From: Macrostomum hystrix
Lineage: Eukaryota > Platyhelminthes > Macrostomidae
Direction: 5' to 3'
DNA length: 64,000 nt
Assembly (NCBI GenBank): GCA_950097015.1
Contig: CATNEN010000001.1
Span: 24,667,001-24,731,000 of the forward strand
Positions 55,491-64,000 of the stretch are shown here, piece by piece. The first letter of the stretch is position 1. The number at the start of each line of letters is the position of its first letter. The position numbers and the translations under genes were made by a program. The notes under the pieces were generated by a model, which saw only the letters and a list, made by a program, of their open reading frames with translations, searched no databases and was not told the DNA's origin.

Positions 55491-56082
55491 CCTTGAGCAG
55501 CCTGCTTAATTCTCAATCCTCGCCAGTCGCTGCCTAAGTCTACCCGCCAGTTTTTGTCTTGCATATGCCAAGACTGGAGGGGAAGTTACAGAGAAAAGTA
55601 TTTCCCCTTTAAAACTTGGCCATCATGATGGCGCATATTTCTAAATTAAGAAAATAAAAATACAGGGTGACACGACGGAGCTGCGGACTCAAAGATGAGC
55701 ACCCGGCCTGAGCTGCAGGCCTGAGTAGAGAACGCAGACGGATGAGACCGCGGCACTGCTCGAAGGGAGAAGGATGGGCCGAATCCCAAATCCCTTCCCT
55801 CCCGAGAAATCCCAGCTCACATTCTCATTCGTATGTCGAGCAGGCCCTCTCAGCTGTCAAAGCGCGCTGGCCAGAAATCTCTGAGCTGGGGTGGTGGTGG
55901 GGGGACGGCGCCAGTGCGGCCGATAGGGTTGCACTTTTTGGAACCCCCCCTGATCGGAGACTGATGGGGCAGCCTGACTTGCCAGACAACTCCAGATTTC
56001 TGTGTCTTCATTAGCGCAAGGCTTGCACTTTTAGTTTGCATAGATTGTAGCTTTGCATCTGAATTTGTGGCGCTGTATCCCA

Positions 56083-56790
56083 CTCCATTCTGTACACTCC
56101 ATTCTGTACACTCCATTCTGTACACTCCATTCTGTACACTCCATTCTGTACACTCCATTCTGTACACTCCATTCTGTACACTCCATTCTGTACACTCCAT
56201 TCTGTACACTCCATTCTGTACACTCCATTCTGTACACTCCATTCTGTACACTCCATTCTGTACACTCCATTCTGTACACTCCATTCTGTACACTCCATTC
56301 TGTACACTCCATTCTGTACACTCCATTCTGTACACTCCATTCTGTACACTCCATTCTGTACACTCCATTCTGTACACTCCATTCTGTACACTCCATTCTG
56401 TACACTCCATTCTGTACACTCCATTCTGTACACTCCATTCTGTACACTCCATTCTGTACACTCCATTCTGTACACTCCATTCTGTACACTCCATTCTGTA
56501 CACTCCATTCTGTACACTCCATTCTGTACACTCCATTCTGTACACTCCATTCTGTACACTCACTCCATTCTGTACACTCACTCCATTCTGTACACTCCAT
56601 TCTGTACACTCCATTCTGTACACTCCATTCTGTACACTCCATTCTGTACACTCCATTCTGTACACTCCATTCTGTACACTCCATTCTGTACACTCCATTC
56701 TGTACACTCACTCCATTCTGTACACTCACTCCATTCTGTACACTCACTCCATTCTGTACACTCACTCCATTCTGTACACTCACTCCATTC
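56083..56790. repeat. 14-bp minisatellite, about 46 copies
   Basis: The unit is TGTACACTCCATTC, almost invariant, with some 18-bp units (extra CACT) toward the right. As 14 is not a multiple of three, all frames cycle and remain open for hundreds of codons. Confidence 0.95.
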
Positions 56791-57425
56791 TTCTCTCCTC
56801 TCACTCCATTCTTCTCTCCTCTCACTCCATTCTTCTCTCTTCTCACTCCATTCTTCTCTCCTCTCACTCCATTCTTCTCTCCTCTCACTCCATTCTTCTC
56901 TCCTCTCACTCCATTCTTCTCTCCTCTCACTCCATTCTTCTCTCCTCTCACTCCATTCTTCTCTCCTCTCACTCCATTCTTCTCTCCTCTCACTCCATTC
57001 TTCTCTCCTCTCACTCCAGTCTTCTCTCCTCTCACTCCAGTCTTCTCTCCTCTCACTTCAGTCTTCTCTCCTCTCACTCCAGTCTTCTCTCCTCTCACTC
57101 CAGTCTTCTCTCCTCTCACTTCAGTCTTCTCTCCTCTCACTCCATTCTTCTCTCCTCTCACTCCAGTCTTCTCTCCTCTCACTCCATTCTTCTCTCCTCT
57201 CACTCCAGTCTTCTCTCCTCTCACTTCAGTCTTCTCTCCTCTCACTCCATTCTTCTCTCCTCTCACTCCAGTCTTCTCTCCTCTCACTTCAGTCTTCTCT
57301 CCTCTCACTCCAGTCTTCTCTCCTCTCACTCCAGTCTTCTCTCCTCTCACTTCAGTCTTCTCTCCTCTCACTTCAGTCTTCTCTCCTCTCTCCCCAGTTT
57401 TCTCTCCTCTCTCCTCAGCCTTCTC
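56791..57425. repeat. 21-bp minisatellite, about 30 copies
   Basis: Core TTCTCTCCTCTCACTCCATT, with CAGTC and CTTCAG variants increasing rightward. It shares CACTCCATTC with the neighbouring 14-bp array, suggesting descent from it. Strongly pyrimidine-rich. Confidence 0.95.
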
Positions 57426-57717
57426 TCCTTGTTCCTGAAAGCGGATTTCAAGCGAATCCATTATATATTTCGTTGAAGAGCTATTAAAACTAAGATTCTC
57501 AAATCACGTGGGACGCCATTAACAAAAATAAACGTAAAGCTGATAGCTCAGAATGAATTATGGGAGGTTAATCAGCTAGGAAAAAATATTAAATTCCAAA
57601 CTCTTTCTGCAGATCACATTCGATGCGTCCATTAATCTCCACTCGGTTTTTGCTGCCTTCTCAATTATTCGTCTGCTAAATGCTACTTGAGCAGTGTGCA
57701 TTATCAATAAGGCTGAT

Positions 57718-58640
57718 CCTCCGCACTCACAATCCTCCGCCCCCAACAATTCTCCGCCCCTACGATCCTCCGCCCCCACAATCCTTTGCCGCCTCCACAA
57801 TCCTCCGCTCTCGCAATCCTCTGCCCCACAATCCTCCGCCCCTCAATCTTCCGCCCCCCAATCCTCCACCCTCACAATCATCCGCCCCCCAATCCTCTGC
57901 CCACAATCCTCCGGCCCTCAATCTTCCGCCCCCACAATCCTCCGCTCGGGCAATCATCCGCCCCACAATCCTCCGCTCGCGCAATCATCCCCCCTCCTCC
58001 GCCCCCAATCCTCCACCCTCACAATCATCCGCCCACCAATCCTTCACCCTCACAATCCTCCGCTCCACAATCCTCCGCCCTTACAATCCTCCGTTTCAAA
58101 TCCTCCACCCTCACAATCCTCCGCCCCAGAATCCTCCGCCCTTACAATCCTCCGTTTCAAATCCTCCACCCTCACAATCCTCCGCCCCAGAATCCTCCGC
58201 CCTTACAATCCTCCGTTCCAAATCCTCCACCCTCACAATCCTCCGCTCCACAATCCTCCGCCCTTACAATCCTCCGTTCCAAATCCTCCACCCTCACAAT
58301 CCTCCGCCCTCACAATCCTCCACCGTCACAATCCTCCGCCCTCACAATCCTCCGCCCTCACAATCCTCCACCGTCACAATCCTCCACCGTCACAATCATC
58401 CGCCCTCACAATCCTCCGCCCTTAAATCCTCCACCGTCACAATCATCCGCCCTCACAATCCTCCGCCCTTAAATCCTCCACCGTCACAATCCTCCGCCCT
58501 CACAATCCTCCGCCCTCACAATCCTCCGCCCCACAATCCTCCGCTCTGGCAATCATCCGCCCAACAATCCTCCGCCCCCACAATCCTCCGCCCCCACAAT
58601 CCTTCGCCGCCCCACACAATCCTCCACCCTACGGCTCTCC
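57718..58640. repeat. 15-bp ACAATCCTCCGCCCT minisatellite
   Basis: Units of 15-18 bp with many small variants. It ends about 60 bases before the acceptor of the next exon. Confidence 0.95.
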
Positions 58641-58697
58641 GTACCACAAATGTTTCGCTCATGCCTGCACATCCCATCCGGCAACAAAATCCCTCAG

Positions 58698-58974
58698 CCG
58701 CCAGCGGAGCCGGTTGTACCACAGCCTACTAGCACCGCAACAACTCCACAGCAACTGCCCAGCAGCAACGGACCTTCGTTCGCTACAGACGAAGGAGAAA
58801 GCAAAGCTAGAGACGGTAGCGGCTGTCAGGCAGCAGCAGCAGCAGCAGCAGCAGCACCAGCAAATTCACAAACTTCTTGTTCACCGGAAGAAGAAATTCT
58901 TTGGGTCGATCTCGAGAAGGGCAGTCACGGCCTTGGCATCACAATCGCTGGCTATGTTGGTGAGACCTCGGAGA
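58698..58974 (+). CDS. MPDZ/PATJ-like gene: exon with first half of next PDZ (PDZ3-like)
   Basis: The acceptor is CCCTCAG (to 58697) and the donor AGA|GTAAGT (58975); phase 0 in, phase 1 out. A linker of about 68 residues is Pro/Thr/Ser-rich with a poly-Ala run from GCA repeats. The PDZ start follows: EEEILWVDLEKGSHGLGITI, with GLGI as the peptide-binding loop, then AGYVGE. This matches the PDZ3 pattern of MPDZ/PATJ (GLGITIAGY). Confidence 0.75.
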
Positions 58975-59532
58975 GTAAGTCCTGTTTGAGCACACTTTCA
59001 GCTTATGTCTCAGATGTACAGTGAGAACTGATCAACTCACATCTCTCAGATGTACATGAGAACTGATCAACTCACATCTCTCAGATGTACAGTGAGAACT
59101 GATCAACTCACATCTCTCAGATGTACATGAGAACTGATCAACTCACATCTCTCAGATGTACAGTGAGAACTGATCAACTCACATCTCTCAAATGTACAGT
59201 GAGAACTGATCAACTCACATCTCTCAAATGTACAGTGAGAACTGATCAACTCACATCTCTCAGATGTACCTGAGAACTGATCAACTCACATATCTCAGAT
59301 GTACCTGAGAACTGATCAACTCACATCTCTCAGATGTACCTGAGAGAACTCTCATGTGTCAAATCTACCTGAGAACTGATCAACTCTCATGTGTCAAATC
59401 TACCTGAGAACTGATCAACTCTCATGTGTCAAATCTACCTGAGAACTGATCAACTCTCATGTGTCAAATCTACCTGAGAACTGATCAACTGTCATGTGTC
59501 AAATCTACCTGAGAATCGCTGACAATCCGCAG
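58975..59532 (+). other. 558-bp intron made almost wholly of a minisatellite
   Basis: Between GTAAGT and CCGCAG only about 30 bases at the left and 20 at the right are unique. The rest are 34-36-bp units. Confidence 0.75.
59005..59515. repeat. 34-36-bp minisatellite, about 15 copies
   Basis: The core is GAGAACTGATCAACTCACAT, containing an inverted GTGAG/CTCAC pair. The right-hand units switch to GTGTCAAATCTACCT types. Confidence 0.95.
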
Positions 59533-59624
59533 GCAAGCTCAGCGGCATATTTGTGAAAAGTGTGGCTGAAGAAGGCGCAGCCGGACGTGACGGCCGGCTT
59601 CGAGTGAACGATCGCATTGTTGAG
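59533..59624 (+). CDS. MPDZ/PATJ-like gene: exon with middle of the PDZ3-like domain
   Basis: The acceptor is CCGCAG (to 59532) and the donor GAG|GTGAGC (59625). Phase 1 in fits the previous exon and restores the PDZ: SGIFVKSVAEEGAAGRDGRL followed by RVNDRIVE, the standard strand and turn order after the binding loop. The domain needs a further exon for its helix. A possible continuation starts at 59693 after CGTGACAG (GLSNDVNASEF), but it soon meets a stop and has no clear donor. Confidence 0.8.
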
Positions 59625-60007
59625 GTGAGCCTCCAGCAGAAAAGGGCAATTTTGTGAAGCAACAATAAAGCACGCAGTGTTTCTCGTGACAGGGGCTGTC
59701 AAATGATGTTAATGCATCCGAGTTTAAGGCTAGCTAAAGCTACGAGTTGCAATCGCCATTGATTTGAGTCAGGCGTCGCTGAGAAGATCAAACGATCAAG
59801 GTAGCGCGGCCCGCTACAAATTGCTTTGATGTGCGTCAGTTGTTCCGCTTAGCAACAAGCTAAAACTGCTTTGATTCGACAAACTCAACAGATGGGCCAG
59901 GGAAGGCTATTTGTGTGTTGCAAAGGCTTTCTCAAATACATTAAACGCCTTTTATTTTCTGATTAATTTCTGGCTTACAGGGATAACACAAAATGAGACT
60001 TTTGTGA

Positions 60008-61790
60008 CTACAAGTAAGGGAACAAATAAGCGAAAGATGAAGGACGAGCCAGTGAGAGATGAAGGGTGAAACAGAGAGGGATGAAGGGTGAGACAGTGAG
60101 GGATGAATGGTGAGACAGTGTGAGATGAATGGTGAGACAGTGTGAGATGAATGGTGAGACAGTGTGAGATGAATGGTGAGACAGTGTGAGATGAAGCATG
60201 AGACAGTGAGGGATGAATGATGAGACAGTGTGAGATGAAGCATGAGACAGTGAGGGATGAATGATGAGACAGTGAGAGTTGAATGGTGAGACAGTGTGAG
60301 ATGAATGATGAGACATTGAGAGATGAATGATGAGACAGTGAGAGATGAATGGTGAGACAGTGAGTGATGAATGGTGAGACAGTGAGAGATGAATGGTGAG
60401 ACAGTGAGAGATGAATAGTGAGACAGTGAGTGATGAATGGTGAGACAGTGAGAGATGAATGGTGAGACAGTGAGTGATGAATGGTGAGACAGTGAGAGAT
60501 GAATGGTGAGACAGTGAGAGATTAAGGTTGGGACAGTGAGGGATGAAGGATGAGCCAGTGAGTGATGAATGGTGAGACAGTGAGTGATGAATGGTGAGAC
60601 AGTGAGAGATGAATGGTGAGACAGTGAGAGATGAATGGTGAGACAGTGAGTGATGAATGGTGAGACAGTGAGAGATGAATGGTGAGACAGTGAGAGATTA
60701 AGGTTGGGACAGTGAGGGATGAAGGATGAGCCAGTGAGTGATGAATGGTGAGACAGTGAGTGATGAATGGTGAGACAGTGAGAGATGAATGGTGAGACAG
60801 TGAGGGATGAATGGTGAGACAGTGAGAGATGAATGGTGAGACAGTGAGAGATTAAGGTTGGGACAGTGAGGGATGAAGGATGAGCCAGTGAGAGATGAAT
60901 GGTGAGACAGTGAGAGATGAATGGTGAGACAGTGAGTGATGAATGGTGAGACGGTGAGAGATGAATGGTGAGACAGTGAGAGATTAAGGTTGGGACAGTG
61001 AGGGATGAAGGATGAGCCAGTGAGAGATGAAGGATGAGACAGTGAGAGATGAAGGATGAGACAGTGAGAGATGAAGGATGAGACAGTGAGAGATGAAGAA
61101 TGAGACAGTGAGGGATGAAGGATGAGACAGTGAGAGATGAAGGATGAGACAGTGATGGATGAAGGATGAGACAGTGAGAGATGAAGGATGAGACAGTGAG
61201 AGATGAAGGGTGGGGCACTGACAGATGAAGGATTGGACAGTGTGAGATGAAGGATGAGACAGTGAGGGATGAAGGATGAGACAGTGAGGGATGAAGGATG
61301 AGACAGTGAGGGATGAAGGATGAGACAGTGAGGGATGAAGGTTGGGACAGTGTGAGATGAAGGATGAGACAGTGAGAGATGAAGGTTGGGACAGTGTGAG
61401 ATGAAGGATGAGACAGTGAGAGATGAAGGGTGAGACAGTGAGAGATGAAGGGTGAGACAGTGAGAGATGAAGGGTGAGACAGTGAGAGATGAAGGGTGAG
61501 ACAGTGAGAGATTAAGGTTGGGACAGTGTGAGATGAAGGATGAGACAGTGTGAGATGAATGGTGAGACAGTGAGAGATGAATGGTGAGACAGTGAGGGAT
61601 GAATGATGAGACAGTGAGAAATTAAGGATGAGACAGTGAGAGATGAATGGTGAGACAGTGAGAGATGAATGGTGAGACAGTGAGGGATGAATGATGAGAC
61701 AGTGAGAAATTAAGGGTGAGGCAGTGAGAGATGAAGGGTGAGACAGTGAAAGATAAATTATGATACAGTGAGAGGAAGGGTGAGACATTA
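60008..61790. repeat. 22-bp minisatellite, about 80 copies
   Basis: Core GAGACAGTGAGAGATGAATG, period 22, with GAAGGA, GATTAAGGTTGGG and GAGCCAG variants recurring in blocks. The purine strand is plus. A 671-codon minus frame across it is an artefact. Confidence 0.95.
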
Positions 61791-62349
61791 AGTGAGTAAG
61801 GGAGATGCAGAATTGAACGGTGATTTGAGTCTGAGAAGCATCAGAGGAGACAGCAGAGCCGAGTCTATTAGAGAAGCCAAAAATACGCCAAGACGAAGCA
61901 GCAAATGGAAAAAAATCGAAGCCAACAAAGTAGCATCGCGTCGCGTCAGTCTCCATGGCAACGCAACACAGCGAAAAAAAGTGAATGAAGCAGAAATTTC
62001 GAAAGCAGTGTCTAATGATGCAGCGACGTCTGGCAGATCGGTTGAAAAAAGAAGTGAATGAGAAGCTGCAATTCTCAAGAGATTGTGGGGCTGAGATTGT
62101 GGGGCTGAGATTGTGCGGCTGATCAGAGCTGACTCATTAGTGCCGAGATGTCACACTCTGCAAGACAGTTCTGGAACTGCAGGTCATGAATTAATACAAA
62201 TCAGTTCTGTCAGAATCTAATCAGTTAATCTAATTAAATCGAGTAGGCAACCAGCTTTAAGTGCCTGCTTGCACTCAAGTGGCTAAAATAAAAAAAAAGG
62301 ACTTTTTTGAAAGTTTTTTCCTACATCACCTCTCAACTTTTGTTCTGGC

Positions 62350-63640
62350 TTTCTTTTCTGTCTCCCTCTCAATCTTCCTCCCAGTCTCCTCTCAGTCTCC
62401 CTCCCAGCCTCCCTCTCAGTCTCCCTCCCAGTCTCCCTCCCAGTCTCCCTCCCAGCCTCCCTCTCAGTCTCCCTCCCAGCCTCCCTCTCAGTCTCCCTCC
62501 CAGCCTCCCTCTCAGTCTCCCTCTCAGTCTTCTCTCAGTCTCCCTCCCAGCCTCCCTCCCAGCCTCCCTCTCAGTCTCCCTCCCAGCCTCCCTCTCAGTC
62601 TCCCTCCCAGCCTCCCTCTCAGTCTCCCTCTCAGTCTTCTCTCAGTCTCCCTCCCAGCCTCCCTCTCAGTCTCCCTCCCAGTCTCCTCTCAGTCTCCCTC
62701 CCAGTCTCCTCTCAGTCTCCCTCCCAGCCTCCCTCTCAGTCTCCCTCTCAGTCTCCTCTCAGTCTCCCTCCCAGCCTCCCTCTCAGTCTCCCTCCCAGCC
62801 TCCCTCTCAGTCTCCCTCCCAGTCTCCTCTCAGTCTCCCTCCCAGCCTCCCTCTCAGTCTCCCTCTCAGTCTCCTCTCAGTCTCCCTCCCAGTCTCCCTC
62901 CCAGTCTCCCTCTCAGTCTCCCTCCCAGTCTCCCTCTCAGTCTCCCTCACAGTCTCCCTCCCAGTCTCCCTCCCAGTCTCCCTCACAGTCTCCCTCACAG
63001 TCTCCCTCACAGTCTCCCTCTCAGTCTCCCTCACAGTCTCCCTCCCAGTCTCCCTCCCAGTCTCCCTCACAGTCTCCCTCCCAGTCTCCCTCCCAGTCTC
63101 CCTCACAGTCTCCCTCCCAGTCTCCCTCACAGTCTCCCTCACAGTCTCCCTCCCAGTCTCCCTCCCAGTCTCCCTCACAGTCTCCCTCCCAGTCTCCCTC
63201 ACAGTCTCCCTCACAGTCTCCCTCCCAGTCTCCCTCACAGTCTCCCTCACAGTCTCCCTCCCAGTCTCCCTCCCAGTCTCCCTCACAGTCTCCCTCCCAG
63301 TCTCCCTCCCAGTCACCCTCTCAGCCTCCCTCCCAATCTAATTAGCCTACCTTTCAGTCTCCCTCCCAGTCTCCCTTTCAGTCTCCCTCTCAGTCTCCCT
63401 CTCAGTCTCTCTCTCAGCATCCCTCCCAGTATACCCCCAGTCTCCCTCTCAGCCTCCCTCCCAATCTACTTAGCCTACCTTTCATTCTCCTTCTCAGTCT
63501 CCCTCTCAGTCTCCCCTCAGTCTCCCAGTCTCCCTTTCAGTCTCCCTCTCAGTCTCTCTCTCATCATCCCTCCCAGTATACCCCTCAGTCTGCCTCTCAG
63601 CGTACATCTCACGTCCCTCTCAGTCCAAAGTTTTAATCCG
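62350..63640. repeat. 12-bp TCTCCCTCCCAG minisatellite
   Basis: About 105 units with CCTCTCAG, CCTCACAG and CAGCC variants; three regional types (SPSQPPSQ-like left, then CACAG-rich right). It is strand-asymmetric pyrimidine. Long Ser/Pro/Leu frames are artefacts. Confidence 0.95.
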
Positions 63641-64000
63641 CTTCTCCGCCCGTCATAGTTACAAATAGTTTTCTCAATTACAAGCAGCAATGCTAAAAGC
63701 GAAAGCCGAAAATGTTCGAATCAGTGCAATGTCCACTGGCCTGGGATAATTGCTCAGCCACTCCAGCCACCGCAACAGAAGTTCTCCAACATGCCGCACT
63801 TTGACGATGAAAGCTAATTTTTGCTTGCCTGTCTCTCCTTCTGTCTCATTCTGTCTATCTGCGACAGGTAAAAAATAAGTTAACATTAGCAAGTGCTATA
63901 GGGATAAACTTAAGCTCTTTCTTCCCTTAAAAGTATTTCCCAGATCTTCAGAAGAGCCGCTTGTTGCAGCATTTTAGTTTGTGGCGGAACTTCTTTAAAC

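Larger units (their letters stand above)
55081..58697 (+). other. 3.6-kb intron, mostly tandem repeats
   Basis: It holds CTCCGCCCCCATCTC repeats (55330-55490) and the arrays at 56083-57425 and 57718-58640. The last array provides the pyrimidine-rich tract upstream of the next acceptor. Confidence 0.6.
59625..64000 (+). other. Downstream intron sequence, no certain exon
   Basis: Two large minisatellites dominate (60008-61790, 62350-63640). Unique DNA at 59700-60000, 61800-62340 and 63650-64000 shows no convincing exon. The gene is expected to continue to the right because the PDZ domain is incomplete. Confidence 0.5.

Noticed and set aside
56031-57461. Open frames of 460-476 codons on both strands
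   Set aside because: They lie within 14- and 21-bp tandem arrays, are open in several frames at once and encode only the repeat.
59941-61956. 671-codon minus-strand frame rich in Ser/His/Leu
   Set aside because: It is a translation of the 22-bp minisatellite with no non-repeat domain or splice support.
62261-63658. 465-codon Ser/Pro/Leu frame
   Set aside because: It is a by-product of the 12-bp repeat; frames on both strands are open.

Overview
The window is genomic DNA from an invertebrate animal that uses the standard genetic code. The grounds are spliced genes with GT..AG introns, a PDZ scaffold gene of the MPDZ/PATJ (INADL) family, Ty3/gypsy, LINE, SINE, mariner, hAT and Helentron-like elements, and unusually many mini- and microsatellites. 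The species cannot be fixed from sequence alone. There is no bacterial or organellar content.

Layout. (1) 1-13803 is a nest of mobile DNA. A minus-strand Ty3/gypsy element (gypsy-1: LTR about 13119-13803, gag 12149-13048, pol continuing leftward) is split by a 6.9-kb insertion at 4787-11672. This insertion looks like a non-autonomous Helentron/Helitron2: 13-bp asymmetric inverted repeats, a 3' hairpin, a CTAG end, and TT immediately after CTAG. A second copy of the same family enters from the left edge (1-1656) and cuts gypsy-1 integrase. The shared 1656 bases appear identical in both copies. The insertion carries an LTR fragment, two perfect palindromes, a 527-bp tandem duplication and a decayed piece of a host-like coding sequence (8490-9056). 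(2) 13804-25300 is AT-rich, with a 660-bp MITE, fold-back repeats, a two-exon gene of unknown function (16770-18286), a single-exon type I membrane protein gene (20646-21545), a convergent secreted-protein gene or fragment (about 22068-22869) and two minisatellites. (3) 27197-33298 holds a deleted mariner containing a nested hAT MITE, then a full-length, apparently intact Ty3/gypsy element (gypsy-2, 28410-33298) with identical 149-bp LTRs and a CATG target duplication. (4) 33303-45500 is mostly tandem repeats, with a LINE remnant and a SINE-like body. (5) 45540 to the right end carries at least four, probably five or more, exons of an MPDZ/PATJ-like gene on the plus strand. Its introns consist largely of minisatellites, including a 4-kb array of 20-bp units.

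Tandem arrays together fill roughly a quarter of the window. Most long open frames at 40-64 kb are by-products of those arrays and are not genes. The two gypsy elements share the same -1 frameshift heptamer GGGAAAC at the end of gag. All identifications come from reading the sequence; no database search was run.
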